64,000 nt of DNA. It comes from Rhodobacterales bacterium. Its GTDB lineage: Bacteria; Pseudomonadota; Alphaproteobacteria; Rhodobacterales; Rhodobacteraceae. Below are positions 1 through 9,460 of this stretch, piece by piece (the first letter of the stretch is position 1; the number at the start of each line of letters is the position of its first letter). Location: contig JAJNPS010000021.1 in assembly GCA_021155205.1 (NCBI GenBank), positions 186,001 through 250,000 of the forward strand, read 5' to 3'. The notes beneath the pieces were generated by a model. The model had not been told where the DNA came from. It ran no database searches and saw only the letters and a program-made list of their open reading frames with translations. A program made the position numbers and the translations under genes.

Positions 1-1221
1 CAGCCCGGCAATCGCGATGGGGGCCTTGGCCTTGCGGAACGCCTTGACGCTGGGACGGCTGATATCGACCAGATCCATATCCGCCGCCAGCCGCTGAATG
101 TCCTCGATACTGCCCTCCAGCAGCAGCGTGTCACCCACCCGCACGATCAGATCGTCCAATTGCCGCCCGATGTTCTGGTTCCGCCGGTGCGCGGCCAGCA
201 CATAGACCCCGTACCGCCGCCGCAGCCGCAATTCGCCCAGGGACCGCCCTTCCATCCGGCAGCCGGGTCCGATCAGCACCTCGACCGTCTCGGTCTTGAC
301 CGACGACAACTTGTCGACCAGATGCACATCCTTGCGCGCCTGCATCCCCAAAAGCTCGGTCATCTCGGTGCGCAGCATCACCCGGTCGCCCGCCTGCAGC
401 ACCACCGCGCCAAGATCGCGCCGCAGACTGGCATCCCCGCGCAGCACGTCGATCACCCGCACGCCGTCGGGCTTGAACACATCGACATCCAGCACCGCCT
501 GCCCGATCAGCGGACTGTCCTCGGGCACCGCAACTTCGGTGAAATACTTCATCTTGCGCCGGTCCGACAACAGGACACCCATCGACTGGCGCACCGGCAA
601 CAGCCGGTTGCCGAACAGCGCCAGATAGAGGCCCCCCGCCACCGTCACTGCAATCCCGAGGGGCGCGATTTCAAACAGGCTGAAATGCGCCAGCCCCGCA
701 TCCTTGGCCACGCCATCGACCAGAATGTTGGTGGAGGTTCCGATCAGCGTGATCATGCCGCCCAGAACCGTCATATAGCTGAGCGGGATCAGCAGCTTCG
801 AAGGCGCCACATTCATCTGGATCGCCATCTGCATGACGACGGGGATCATCACCGCCACCAGCGGCGTGTTGTTCATAAAGGCGGACGCCACCGCGATGAA
901 CCCGAACAGCACCGCAATCGTGGTCCTGGGCCGGTCGCCGATATGGCGCCCTGCCGTGGCGATCACCATCTCCACCGCCCCGGTCCTGACCAGCCCCCCC
1001 ATCACCAGAAACATCAGCGCAATGGTCCAGGGTGCGGGGTTCGACAGCACCGATGTCGCATTCGCAATCGGCAGGATGCCCAGGATCATCATCGCCGCGG
1101 CCCCGCCGATGGCCGTCACCTCGACCGGAGTGCGTTCCAGCACGAACAGCACGAACATCACCACCAGAATGCCCAGCGCCACGAAGGGCTGCGCGTCCAT
1201 CGGGATCGAAATGCCGAACAT
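1..1221 (-). CDS. SLC13-family anion permease with RCK (TrkA-C) domains, 3' end off window
   Basis: Reading from the ATG at 1221 gives 407 codons without a stop, running off the left edge, so the C-terminus is missing. The first ~200 residues form hydrophobic segments with the conserved patch NNTPLVAVMIP and, further on, LIGTSTNILVDG; both are typical of the DASS/SLC13 (citrate/sulfate-type) symporters of the inner membrane. After this come two soluble RCK_C-like domains (from about residue 210, with VPEDSPLIGQAVLDVDVF and later EVLIGPGCRMEGRSLGEL), as in the SLC13 proteins that carry TrkA-C domains. It starts 15 bp after the EamA gene, so the two are probably co-transcribed. The substrate cannot be told from sequence. 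The family call is confident. Confidence 0.88.
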   Translation of the reverse strand, partial: MFGISIPMDAQPFVALGILVVMFVLFVLERTPVEVTAIGGAAAMMILGILPIANATSVLSNPAPWTIALMFLVMGGLVRTGAVEMVIATAGRHIGDRPRTTIAVLFGFIAVASAFMNNTPLVAVMIPVVMQMAIQMNVAPSKLLIPLSYMTVLGGMITLIGTSTNILVDGVAKDAGLAHFSLFEIAPLGIAVTVAGGLYLALFGNRLLPVRQSMGVLLSDRRKMKYFTEVAVPEDSPLIGQAVLDVDVFKPDGVRVIDVLRGDASLRRDLGAVVLQAGDRVMLRTEMTELLGMQARKDVHLVDKLSSVKTETVEVLIGPGCRMEGRSLGELRLRRRYGVYVLAAHRRNQNIGRQLDDLIVRVGDTLLLEGSIEDIQRLAADMDLVDISRPSVKAFRKAKAPIAIAGL

Positions 1222-1236
1222 CCTGTTCCCCCGGAT

Positions 1237-2130
1237 TCAGACCCTGACTGTCGGTGTCGCGCGCGGCTGCACCAATGCCACACCGGCCAGCATGACCACA
1301 AGGGCGGCCCAGACCACCGGCGAAAACCGCTCTCCCAGCAGGATCATGGCCCAGATTACACCGAAACCGGTGACAAAATAGGCGGTCTGCGCCGCAAACA
1401 CCGCCCCAGCCCGCCCGTTCAACCAGACATAACTTGCATAAAGCAGGGCATGCAGACCCGAGGATATCGTCAGCGCCGCCTCGGGCCGCCCGAACGGAAC
1501 CAGCGAAAACATCTGCCCCTGCATCAGCGCCACGGGCAGCGTGATCACTGCGGCAATCAGGCTGGCCCAGAACATCGTCTCGACCGGATCCATGCCGAAC
1601 GTGCCCCAGCGCGCCACGATATTGCCCTCCGCCGCGTAAAACACCGGCCCCAGCAGCGCCAGGGGAACCCAGATCGCCGTGGCGGGGTCCGGCAGACTGG
1701 CGCCCGGCAGCACGATCAGCGCCACGCCGGTCAGCCCAATCATCAGCCCGGACAACCGCCTGACAGAAAAGCGGTCCATCCCCAGCGCCATCGCCATCGG
1801 GAACGAAAACAGCGGCACCGCGGAAATCAGGATCGCCATGATCCCGGCAGGCAGATGCACGACTGCGGTATAAAAGGTGTAGGTCGGTCCCACGGTCCCC
1901 ACCAGCGCGATGATGACGGCGAACCGAAGACCCGCCCTGGTCAGCCTTGGCCGCCGACCCCGTGCCAGCATCAGCGCGCCCAGCACGACGACGCCGATCA
2001 CCCCCTGCCAGACGATCAGGCCGTAAGGTCCATATCCGGTCGAAACTGCGATCTTGCCCAGCGATTGCGTCGTGCCCCAGCCGATCCCCAGGCCCAGAAG
2101 CACCGCAACGTAGAACACCCTGTGGTTCAA
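1237..2130 (-). CDS. EamA/DMT-family inner-membrane exporter
   Basis: A 297-residue protein made of about ten hydrophobic segments in two related halves, the usual size and layout of the drug/metabolite (EamA, RhaT-like) transporters. The N-terminal part contains GIGWGTTQSLGKIAVS, resembling the family's first helix; the second half begins near LLGPVFYAAEGNIVARW. I chose a TTG start at 2130: it overlaps the stop of ymdB in TTGA, and a GAGG sits 7 bases upstream within ymdB. No in-frame ATG lies close by. The overlap means translational coupling with ymdB, and the SLC13 permease follows 15 bp downstream. The exported compound is unknown. Confidence 0.87.
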   Translation of the reverse strand: MNHRVFYVAVLLGLGIGWGTTQSLGKIAVSTGYGPYGLIVWQGVIGVVVLGALMLARGRRPRLTRAGLRFAVIIALVGTVGPTYTFYTAVVHLPAGIMAILISAVPLFSFPMAMALGMDRFSVRRLSGLMIGLTGVALIVLPGASLPDPATAIWVPLALLGPVFYAAEGNIVARWGTFGMDPVETMFWASLIAAVITLPVALMQGQMFSLVPFGRPEAALTISSGLHALLYASYVWLNGRAGAVFAAQTAYFVTGFGVIWAMILLGERFSPVVWAALVVMLAGVALVQPRATPTVRV

Positions 2131-2939
2131 ACCCGCGCCTCTTGCAGCCGACCACCAACCCGGATCATCCGTACGGCAGTCGCCCGACCCGTCCTGTCTT
2201 CCGTCTCGACATAAACCCCCGACAGCGTCGCCGGCCCGTCCGCCGGTTCGAACCGCCCCTTGGCCATGCCGGTCACGAACCTCCGCAGCGGCTCCAGCTT
2301 ATCCATCCCGATCACGCTGTCATAATCGCCGCACATCCCCGCATCGGTCTGGTAGGCCGTCCCCTTGGGCAGGATCATCGCATCCGCCGTCGGCACATGG
2401 GTATGTGTCCCTACAACCAGCGACGCCATCCCGTCGCACCAATGGCCCATGCCCATTTTCTCCGATGTGGCCTCGGCATGCACATCGACGATTCCCGCCT
2501 GCACCGCCCCGCCCAGAGTATGCGTCTTCAACACCGTCTCTATCGCGCTGAATGGATCGTCAAAGGGCCGCTTCATGAACACCTGCCCCAGCACCTGCGC
2601 CACCAGAACGCGGCGCCCGCGCGTTGCCTCGAACACCCCCGCCCCGCGACCCGGCGCGACTTTGGAAAAATTCAGCGGCCGGATGATGCGCGGTTCCGTC
2701 TCGATGTAAGACAGCATGTCCTTCTGGTCGAACGCATGATCGCCCAGCGTGATCACATCCGCCCCCGCCGCCAGCAGCGCGCGTGCATGCTCCGGCGTCA
2801 GGCCGATCCCCTGGCTCGCGTTCTCACCATTGACGACGACGAAATCCAGGCCCCAATCGGCACGCAAGGCAGGCAACCGCTCGGTCACTGCCGTCCGCCC
2901 CGCCCGCCCCATCACATCGCCGAGGAAGAGAAGTTTCAT
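2127..2939 (-). CDS. ymdB: YmdB-family metallophosphoesterase
   Basis: A 270-residue calcineurin-like phosphoesterase of the TIGR00282/YmdB family, whose members hydrolyse 2',3'-cyclic nucleotides and are cytosolic di-iron enzymes. Metal-binding motifs are visible in order: LFLGDVMGRAGR (Asp near residue 8), VVNGENASQGIG, ITLGDHAFDQ, then MGMGHWCDG and VVGTHTHVPTADA near the C-terminus. The ATG at 2939 is preferred over an upstream extension because the family begins with M-K/R-hydrophobic-LGD. It is first in a minus-strand set with the EamA and SLC13 transporters, and its stop overlaps the EamA start. A divergent helicase gene lies 250 bp upstream. The in vivo substrate is not known. Confidence 0.92.
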   Translation of the reverse strand: MKLLFLGDVMGRAGRTAVTERLPALRADWGLDFVVVNGENASQGIGLTPEHARALLAAGADVITLGDHAFDQKDMLSYIETEPRIIRPLNFSKVAPGRGAGVFEATRGRRVLVAQVLGQVFMKRPFDDPFSAIETVLKTHTLGGAVQAGIVDVHAEATSEKMGMGHWCDGMASLVVGTHTHVPTADAMILPKGTAYQTDAGMCGDYDSVIGMDKLEPLRRFVTGMAKGRFEPADGPATLSGVYVETEDRTGRATAVRMIRVGGRLQEARV

Positions 2940-3002
2940 GGTCACCCGATTAGGCCCCGGTGCAAAGGGCAGCAAGCAGTTTCTGGCCCACGCAATGCCA
3001 GT

Positions 3003-3023
3003 AAATTTTTCGCCGAAAAATTT
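3003..3023. repeat. AT-rich perfect hairpin in the ymdB/helicase divergent spacer
   Basis: AAATTTTTC-GCC-GAAAAATTT: a 9-bp perfect stem with a 3-base loop. It lies between two divergent genes (starts at 2939 and 3190), so it is not in a normal place for a terminator. The core TTTTCGCCGAAAA is shared with the hairpin at 6335-6357. It may be an extragenic palindrome or a regulatory structure. Confidence 0.6.
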
Positions 3024-3189
3024 TCGCGCGTCATGGCACCAAGGGAACAAGGATCTTTTCGCGCGCCAAGGCCGACACCTTTCGGCCCGACGCCCGTCGT
3101 GACGGATGCCCGACACTTACCCGAAGGATACCCGACACCATTTTCGCGTCCCGCTTCCCCCGCAAGCTCCGCCGTTCTACATCTGTCCC

Positions 3190-5583
3190 ATGACCACCCT
3201 GCCGCCCGCCCTTTCCACCTGGTTTGCCACCAAAGGCTGGTCCCTCCACCCCCACCAGCGGGACATGCTGGCCCGCGCCGATGACCCGGCAACCCTCCTG
3301 ATCGCCCCGACCGGGGGCGGCAAGACCCTTGCGGGCTTCCTCCCAACCCTTTCAGAACTCGGAACAAATCCCAGGCCCGGCCTTCACACCCTCTACATTT
3401 CCCCACTCAAGGCGCTGACCGCCGACATCCGCCGCAACCTGCGCATCCCGATCGAGGGGGCGGGTCTCGCGATCCGGGTCGAGGACCGCACCGGCGACAC
3501 CAGCACCACCCAGCGCCGCCGCCAGCGTGCCGATCCGCCGCACATTTTGCTGACCACCCCCGAAAGCCTGGCGCTGCTGCTTTCCTACGAAGATTCCCCG
3601 CGGATGTTTCAAGGATTGCAAAGGGTTATCGTCGATGAAATCCACGCCCTCGCCGAATCCAAACGCGGCGACCAGCTCTCCCTCCTCGTCTCACGCCTCG
3701 CAACCCTCTCCCGCGGTCTGCGCATCGTCGGCCTTTCCGCCACCGTCGATGATCCCCCCGCCCTCGCCCGCTTCCTCCACGCCGACGCGAAAATCCTGAT
3801 CGCCGACCCCGGCCCCGACCCCGACATTTCGATGCTCGAAACCGATCAGGCCCCCCCTTGGGCAGGTGGTGGGGGGCGCTACGCCATCGCCGCCGTGCTG
3901 GAACAAATCCGCCAGCACCGCACCACGCTCATCTTCCACAACACCCGCGCACAGGCAGAACTTTTCTTTCATGCCCTGTGGTTACAGAACGACGACAACC
4001 TGCCGGTCGCGATCCATCACGGCTCTCTTGCCCGCGAACAACGCGAGCGGGTGGAGGCCGCCATGGTGGCGGGGCACCTGCGCGCCGTGGTCTGCACCGG
4101 CTCGCTCGACCTCGGGATCGACTGGGGCGATGTGGACCTCGTGATCCAGATCGGCGCGCCCAAAAACGTCAAACGTCTGGTGCAACGCATCGGTCGTGCC
4201 AACCACAGATACAATGCGCCCTCAAAGGCGTTATTGTTGCCGGCAAACCGCTTTGAGGTCGTCGAATGCAAAGCCGCCCTCGACGCGGTCCGCGCACATA
4301 CACTGGACGGCGAGCCCCGCGGCACCGGCCCCCGCGACGTCCTCTGCCAGCACATCCTGATCGCCGCTTGCGCCGGTCCTTTCGAAGCCACGGATTTGTA
4401 TAATGAAATCAAAGTCGCAGGCCCTTATGCCACCCTCACCCGCCCCGAATTTGATGCCTGCCTCGACCTGATCGCCACCGGCGGCTATGCGCTCCGCGCC
4501 TATGACCGCTGGCAGCGGCTGAAGCAAACCGATGGCAAATGGCACCTCCGTGACCCCCGCGCCGCCACCATAATCCGCCAGAACCTCGGCACCATCATGG
4601 AGATCGAGACCCTCAAGGTGCGCCTGAAGAATCGCTTTGGCGGCACCCCCCTGGGCGAGGTGGAGGAGAGCTTCGCCTCCACCCTCACCCCAGGAGATAC
4701 CTTCCTGATCGGCGGCCAGGTCGTCCGCTACGAAGGCCTGCGCGAGATGACGGTAGAGGTCTCGAAAACCCCCGGGCGCGACCCCAAGGTTGCGGTCTTC
4801 AACGGTTCGAAATTCGCCACGTCCACCCTTCTGACGGACCGGATTCTACAGATTTTCCAATCTGATACCTGGCCAGACCTGCCCGCCCACACCGCCCAAT
4901 GGCTCGCCCTGCAGCGTGAGGTGTCACGCCTGCCGGACCCACATTCCCTGCTTCTCGAATCCTTCCCCCACGATGGGCGCGAACATCTCGTGATCTACGG
5001 CATGGCCGGGCGCAACGGCCAGCAGACCCTTGGCCTCTTGATCACCAAACGGATGGAGGAGGAGGGCCTCGCCCCCCTTGGCTTTGCTGCCACCGACTAC
5101 GCCACGCTGATCTGGGGCCTCGACCCCGTCACCGACGCCACCCCCCTTTTCGGCCTCGACGCCCTCCGCAACGGTCTCGAAGCCTGGCTGGCGGGCAATG
5201 CGGTGATGAAACGCACCTTTCGCGCCAGCGCCATCATCGCGGGCCTCGTCGAGCGCTCCCATCAGGGCCGCCGCAAATCCGGGCGGCAGGCGACATTCAG
5301 TTCCGACATCCTTTACGACACCTTGCGCAAATACGACCCCGACCACCTTCTGCTTCAGATCGCGCGCGAGGAAGCCCTGCGCGGCCTCGTCGACTTTGGC
5401 AGGATCGAGGCGCTTCTCGCGCGCGTCGGCCCGAACATCGACCTCCGCCGCCTGTCCCGCGTCACCCCACTGGCTGCACCCCTGTTCCTGGAACCCGGCC
5501 GCGTCCCGGTCCATGGCGAGGGGCGCGAAAGGATGGCCGAGGACGCCGCGCACCGACTGATGAAAACCGCAGGCCTGGCGTGA
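3190..5583 (+). CDS. Ligase-associated DEXH-box DNA helicase (Lhr-type)
   Basis: A 797-residue superfamily 2 helicase. Walker A APTGGGKT is at residues 39-46, the DEIH box at 149-152, motif Ia-like SPLKALTADI near 71 and motif III VGLSATV near 190. The C-terminal helicase half holds CTGSLDLGIDWGDVD and the motif VI segment QRIGRANHR. The length fits the short Lhr-core family known as ligase-associated DNA damage response helicase rather than the ~1500-residue full Lhr. The ATG at 3190 places Walker A at the family's usual distance from the N-terminus. The neighbour pdeM, 99 bp downstream, belongs to the same known cluster, which normally also has an ATP-dependent DNA ligase and an exonuclease; those two are not in this window. 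A role in DNA repair is inferred. Confidence 0.9.
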   Translation: MTTLPPALSTWFATKGWSLHPHQRDMLARADDPATLLIAPTGGGKTLAGFLPTLSELGTNPRPGLHTLYISPLKALTADIRRNLRIPIEGAGLAIRVEDRTGDTSTTQRRRQRADPPHILLTTPESLALLLSYEDSPRMFQGLQRVIVDEIHALAESKRGDQLSLLVSRLATLSRGLRIVGLSATVDDPPALARFLHADAKILIADPGPDPDISMLETDQAPPWAGGGGRYAIAAVLEQIRQHRTTLIFHNTRAQAELFFHALWLQNDDNLPVAIHHGSLAREQRERVEAAMVAGHLRAVVCTGSLDLGIDWGDVDLVIQIGAPKNVKRLVQRIGRANHRYNAPSKALLLPANRFEVVECKAALDAVRAHTLDGEPRGTGPRDVLCQHILIAACAGPFEATDLYNEIKVAGPYATLTRPEFDACLDLIATGGYALRAYDRWQRLKQTDGKWHLRDPRAATIIRQNLGTIMEIETLKVRLKNRFGGTPLGEVEESFASTLTPGDTFLIGGQVVRYEGLREMTVEVSKTPGRDPKVAVFNGSKFATSTLLTDRILQIFQSDTWPDLPAHTAQWLALQREVSRLPDPHSLLLESFPHDGREHLVIYGMAGRNGQQTLGLLITKRMEEEGLAPLGFAATDYATLIWGLDPVTDATPLFGLDALRNGLEAWLAGNAVMKRTFRASAIIAGLVERSHQGRRKSGRQATFSSDILYDTLRKYDPDHLLLQIAREEALRGLVDFGRIEALLARVGPNIDLRRLSRVTPLAAPLFLEPGRVPVHGEGRERMAEDAAHRLMKTAGLA

Positions 5584-5682
5584 AGCTGCGACCTCGTCAT
5601 TTTCCTGATGTCGATGCAGGGGTGACATTTCCCGCAACCTTCCCCTTGCGAAAGGTTAGCTGATCGGTGCAAACCGGCCGTC

Positions 5683-6336
5683 ATGCACCACGCCTTTTCC
5701 CTTGGCCCCGCGACGCTGCAGGCCCTGCCATCCGGCGCGCTTCATTGGCCGGCCGAGCAGCTTTTGTGCGTCTCCGACCTGCATTTCGGCAAGTCCGAAC
5801 GGATGGCCCGGCGCGGTGGCGCGCTGTTGCCGCCATATGATACGCGTGCCACCCTGGGCAAGCTTGACGCCGATATGGAGCGCACCCGCGCAGCCCGTGT
5901 CATCTGCCTGGGCGACAGTTTCGACGACATGGCAGCCAGCGAAGAACTGGATGAGGCCGATCGCCTGTGGCTGGCGCGTCTCATGGCCGGGCGGCACTGG
6001 ATCTGGGTCGAGGGCAACCACGATCCGGGGCCGCTGGACATCGGCGGCAGTCACAAGGCCGAGGTCCTGATTGGCGATCTGACCTTTCGTCACATTGCAA
6101 ACCCATCGCAATCATTCGAGATTTCAGGTCACTACCACCCCAAGGCGCGTCTTGCCAGCCAGTCGCGGCCCTGTTTTCTGGCCGATGCGGCGCGGGTGAT
6201 CCTGCCCGCCTATGGCACCTATACCGGCGGCCTCTGGGCCGATGATCCGGCCCTGACCGCCCTCATGCGCCCCGATGCGCTGGCCATCGTCACGGGCCAA
6301 AGGGCGCTCTGCATCCCGATGCCACGCCGGGTCTAA
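5683..6336 (+). CDS. pdeM: Ligase-associated DNA damage response endonuclease PdeM
   Basis: A 217-residue metallophosphoesterase. The four metal motifs are clear: VSDLHFGK (residues 30-37), CLGDSFDD, WVEGNHDPG and ISGHYHPKAR. The segment LPAYGTYTGGL towards the end is characteristic of the PdeM family, encoded with the ligase-associated helicase in many proteobacteria. It starts 99 bp after the helicase stop and is probably in the same transcript. No strong Shine-Dalgarno is visible before the ATG. The stop codon lies inside the stem of the hairpin at 6335-6357. The nuclease role comes from the family, not from anything measurable here. Confidence 0.9.
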   Translation: MHHAFSLGPATLQALPSGALHWPAEQLLCVSDLHFGKSERMARRGGALLPPYDTRATLGKLDADMERTRAARVICLGDSFDDMAASEELDEADRLWLARLMAGRHWIWVEGNHDPGPLDIGGSHKAEVLIGDLTFRHIANPSQSFEISGHYHPKARLASQSRPCFLADAARVILPAYGTYTGGLWADDPALTALMRPDALAIVTGQRALCIPMPRRV

Positions 6337-6357
6337 GAATTTTCGCCGAAAATTCTT
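6335..6357. terminator. Probable bidirectional terminator between pdeM and folD
   Basis: AAGAATTTTC-GCC-GAAAATTCTT: a 10-bp perfect stem that includes the last two bases of the pdeM stop codon. pdeM and folD converge here (ends at 6336 and 6365), so a shared terminator is sensible, although no T-run follows on either strand. It shares its core with the palindrome at 3003-3023. Confidence 0.6.
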
Positions 6358-6364
6358 GGACCCC

Positions 6365-7252
6365 TCACGCCGTCAACCCCTCCGGCTCCGGCAAGCCGTT
6401 CGCCCGGCAGCACGCGGTCAGCGTGTTGGCCAAAAGGCAGGCAATCGTCATCGGCCCCACTCCGCCCGGCACCGGCGTGATTGCGCCCGCAACCGCCGAC
6501 GCGCTGGCAAATTCCACATCCCCCACCAGTTTCGTCTTGCCGTTCCGCGCTACCCGGTTGATGCCAACGTCAATCACGGTCGCCCCCGGTTTCACGTAAT
6601 CGCCGGTAATCATCTCGGGCCGCCCGACCGCCGCGACCAGAATATCCGCGCGCCGGCACACCGCCACCAAATCCTTGGTCCGCGAATGCGCGATCGTCAC
6701 CGTGCAGCTTTCGCCCAGCAGAAGTTGCGCCATCGGCTTGCCCACGATATTGGACCGCCCCACCACCACCGCATTCATCCCCGACAGTGACCCGTGATGA
6801 TCGCGCAGCATCATCAGGCACCCAAGCGGTGTACACGGCACCATCGACTTTTGCCCCGTCCCCAAAAGCCCGACATTGGAGATATGAAAGCCGTCCACGT
6901 CCTTCGCGGGATCAATCGTGTTGATGATCAGTTCGGAATTCAGATGAGGCGGCAGCGGCAACTGCACAAGAATACCGTGAACGGATCGATCGGCATTCAA
7001 CTGCCGGACGAGCGCCAGAAGGTCGCCCTCCGACGTCTCCGCCGCCAGTCGATGTTCGAAAGATGCCATGCCGACTTCGATCGTCGAGGCGTGTTTGTTG
7101 CGCACATAGACCTGTGACGCCGCATCCTCGCCCACCAGCACCACCGCCAGACCCGGCTGGATCCCCCGCTCCTCCACCAGCCGCGCCACATGCGCCTGAA
7201 CCTGCCCGCGGACCCTTGCCGCGAAGGCCTTGCCGTCGATGATGGTGGTCAT
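6365..7252 (-). CDS. folD: Bifunctional methylenetetrahydrofolate dehydrogenase / cyclohydrolase
   Basis: A 295-residue cytosolic enzyme converting 5,10-methylene-THF to 10-formyl-THF with NADP. Family signatures are present: YVRNKH (catalytic Lys at 53), [24 protein letters not shown] and the nucleotide-binding [16 protein letters not shown], ending with [12 protein letters not shown]. The ATG at 7252 lies one base after the chorismate mutase stop (TGACATG); a GTG 18 bases upstream would only add MKKRND-like residues inside that gene. It is downstream of fhs, which makes the 10-formyl-THF used in the same pathway, with the small chorismate mutase between them. Confidence 0.96.
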   Translation of the reverse strand: MTTIIDGKAFAARVRGQVQAHVARLVEERGIQPGLAVVLVGEDAASQVYVRNKHASTIEVGMASFEHRLAAETSEGDLLALVRQLNADRSVHGILVQLPLPPHLNSELIINTIDPAKDVDGFHISNVGLLGTGQKSMVPCTPLGCLMMLRDHHGSLSGMNAVVVGRSNIVGKPMAQLLLGESCTVTIAHSRTKDLVAVCRRADILVAAVGRPEMITGDYVKPGATVIDVGINRVARNGKTKLVGDVEFASASAVAGAITPVPGGVGPMTIACLLANTLTACCRANGLPEPEGLTA

Positions 7253-7253
7253 G

Positions 7254-7571
7254 TCATTCCTTTTCTTCACGCAGGGAATCCGGCCCCAGCATCGATTCCT
7301 CGCGCGCGATGGACCAATCGATCAGCCGCCGCCACAGCTTTTCCACCAGATCGGGCGGCAGGCCGTTGGCCTCGGCGTGGCGGCGGACGTTGGCGACAAC
7401 TTCCTCGACGCGCGGGGTGATCCGGGCGGGCAGCTTCAGCCCCGATTTCACCACCACAGCCCGGTCGATATAGGCGGCGCGCTGACCGAAAAGGCGCACA
7501 AGGTCCTCGTCCACGCGATCAATCTCGGCCCTTACATCGGCCATGGTGGTACAGTCTTTCGGGGCTTTCAT
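7254..7571 (-). CDS. Chorismate mutase, type II (AroQ-like, short)
   Basis: About 105 residues, all helical in character, with the AroQ-type pattern: R-x2-ID-x2-D at the start ([19 protein letters not shown]), a central Lys in VVVKSG, and the C-terminal [18 protein letters not shown]. It converts chorismate to prephenate, or could act as the related isochorismate pyruvate-lyase (PchB); the sequence alone does not separate these. I chose the ATG at 7571 because GGAG lies 6 bases upstream; an ATG at 7583 would add four residues. It sits between fhs and folD, an odd place for a shikimate-branch gene. Confidence 0.85.
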   Translation of the reverse strand: MKAPKDCTTMADVRAEIDRVDEDLVRLFGQRAAYIDRAVVVKSGLKLPARITPRVEEVVANVRRHAEANGLPPDLVEKLWRRLIDWSIAREESMLGPDSLREEKE

Positions 7572-7587
7572 GGGCATCTCCATCGTC

Positions 7588-7616
7588 CGCCCCGGTTTTA
7601 GGCATCAACCGGGGCG
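7588..7616. other. Strong hairpin between fhs and chorismate mutase
   Basis: CGCCCCGGTT / AACCGGGGCG: a 10-bp perfect stem with a 9-base loop, just after the fhs stop and 17 bp before the chorismate mutase start. There is no T-run on the minus strand, so it may be a processing or stability element or a partial terminator. Confidence 0.6.
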
Positions 7617-7632
7617 CTGACAATGTGGCGTC

Positions 7633-9309
7633 TTAGAACAGCCCTTCGACATGGCCCAGATCGTTCAGCCGGATCACCTCGGCGGACGGCACCTTGGGCA
7701 GACCGGGCATCGTCATGATCTCGCCGCAGATCGCCACGACAAACCCCGCGCCCGCCGACAGCCGCACTTCCCGCACCGGCACCGTATGGCCCGTGGGCGC
7801 GCCGCGCACCGTGGGATCGGTCGTGAAGGAATACTGCGTCTTGGCCACGCAGATCGGCAGATGGCCATAGCCCGCCGCTTCCCAGGTCTTCAACTGGTCG
7901 CGGATCGCCTTGTCGGCAATCACCTCGTCGGCGTGATAGATGCGCTTGGCAATCGTCTCCAGTTTTTGAAACAGCGGCATCTCGTCAGGATATAGCGGCG
8001 CGAAGCTTGACACGCCGGACTCGGCCAGCGCCACCACCTTCCTCGCCAGTTCCTCGATCCCCGCCGACCCGTGCGCCCAGTGCTTGCACAGGATCGCTTC
8101 CGCCCCCTGCTCGGCCACATAGGCCTGCACGGCGGCAATCTCGGCATCGGTGTCGCTGAAGAAGTGGTTGATCGCCACGACCACCGGCACCCCGAACGAC
8201 TTCACGTTGCCGATGTGGCGGCCCAGGTTCGGGCAGCCCTTTTTCACCGCGTCCACATTCTCGGCGCCAAGGTCGGCCTTGGCCACGCCGCCGTTCATCT
8301 TCATCGCGCGCACGGTGGCCACGATCACGGCCGCCGCCGGTTTCAGCCCGGCCTTGCGGCACTTGATGTCAAAGAACTTCTCGGCCCCAAGATCCGCCCC
8401 GAAACCGGCTTCTGTGACAACATACTCACCCAGCTTCAGCGCGGTCTTGGTCGCGATCACGCTGTTGCAACCATGCGCGATATTCGCAAACGGCCCGCCG
8501 TGGACAAAGGCCGGGTTGTTCTCCAGCGTCTGCACCAGATTCGGCTGCATCGCGTCCTTCAACAGCACCGTCATCGCGCCATCGGCCTTGATGTCGCGGG
8601 CATAAACCGGCTTCTTCTCACGCGTATAGGCCACGACGATGTCGCCAAGGCGCTTTTGCAGATCGGCAAGGTCATTGGACAGGCACAGGATCGCCATGAC
8701 CTCGGAGGCCACCGTGATGTCGAACCCGGTCTGGCGCGGAAATCCATTGGACACGCCGCCAAGCGACACCACGATATCGCGCAGCGCCCGGTCATTCATG
8801 TCCATCACCCGGCGCCAGACGATCCGGCGCTCGTCGATGTCGAGGCTGTTGCCCCAGTAGATGTGGTTGTCGATCATTGCCGACAGCAGGTTGTGGGCCG
8901 AGGTGATCGCGTGGAAATCGCCCGTGAAATGCAGGTTCATTTCCTCCATCGGGACAACTTGCGCGTAACCGCCGCCCGCCGCCCCGCCCTTCATCCCGAA
9001 GTTCGGACCAAGGCTGGCTTCGCGGATACAGACCACGGCCTTTTTCCCGATCCGGTTCAAACCATCGCCCAGACCCACCGTCGTCGTCGTCTTGCCCTCA
9101 CCCGCCGGAGTCGGGTTGATCGCGGTGACAAGGATCAGCTTGCCATCCTTCTTGCCCGCCAGGCCCTTGATGAAGTCCTGGCCGATCTTGGCCTTGTCGT
9201 GGCCATAGGGCAGCAGGTGTTCCGACGGGATGCCCAGCTTGGCCCCGATCTCCATGATCGGCTTTTTCTTCGCTTCGCGCGCGATTTCGATATCGGTCTT
9301 GATGGCCAT
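7633..9309 (-). CDS. fhs: Formate-tetrahydrofolate ligase
   Basis: A 558-residue enzyme, the standard family length, that makes 10-formyl-THF from formate, THF and ATP. The ATP-binding loop PTPAGEGKT is at residues 66-74, and [27 protein letters not shown] sequence follows near residue 100. The ATG at 9309 has GGGAGACGGAT in front; an upstream in-frame start would add 17 unrelated residues. It heads a minus-strand group fhs - chorismate mutase - folD. The 151 bp upstream (9310-9460) separates it from the MOSC gene and probably holds its promoter. Confidence 0.97.
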   Translation of the reverse strand: MAIKTDIEIAREAKKKPIMEIGAKLGIPSEHLLPYGHDKAKIGQDFIKGLAGKKDGKLILVTAINPTPAGEGKTTTTVGLGDGLNRIGKKAVVCIREASLGPNFGMKGGAAGGGYAQVVPMEEMNLHFTGDFHAITSAHNLLSAMIDNHIYWGNSLDIDERRIVWRRVMDMNDRALRDIVVSLGGVSNGFPRQTGFDITVASEVMAILCLSNDLADLQKRLGDIVVAYTREKKPVYARDIKADGAMTVLLKDAMQPNLVQTLENNPAFVHGGPFANIAHGCNSVIATKTALKLGEYVVTEAGFGADLGAEKFFDIKCRKAGLKPAAAVIVATVRAMKMNGGVAKADLGAENVDAVKKGCPNLGRHIGNVKSFGVPVVVAINHFFSDTDAEIAAVQAYVAEQGAEAILCKHWAHGSAGIEELARKVVALAESGVSSFAPLYPDEMPLFQKLETIAKRIYHADEVIADKAIRDQLKTWEAAGYGHLPICVAKTQYSFTTDPTVRGAPTGHTVPVREVRLSAGAGFVVAICGEIMTMPGLPKVPSAEVIRLNDLGHVEGLF

Positions 9310-9460
9310 ATCCGTCTCCCAAAGGGGCACTGTCCCGTTTGCGACGTGATACCGGGCCATGGGCCGGTTTCGAGGCCGGTTTCCGACATAAACCCCGCGA
9401 AATTCGCCCCGGCGCGTTTCCGATCGGAAACTTCGGTGCTATCGCGGCGCGGCGTGGCGC

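Noticed and set aside
160..2214. Long plus-strand reading frame over the SLC13/EamA/ymdB region
   Set aside because: It is antisense to three clearly recognisable genes and its translation is His/Gln/Pro/Arg-rich, typical of a shadow frame in GC-rich DNA.
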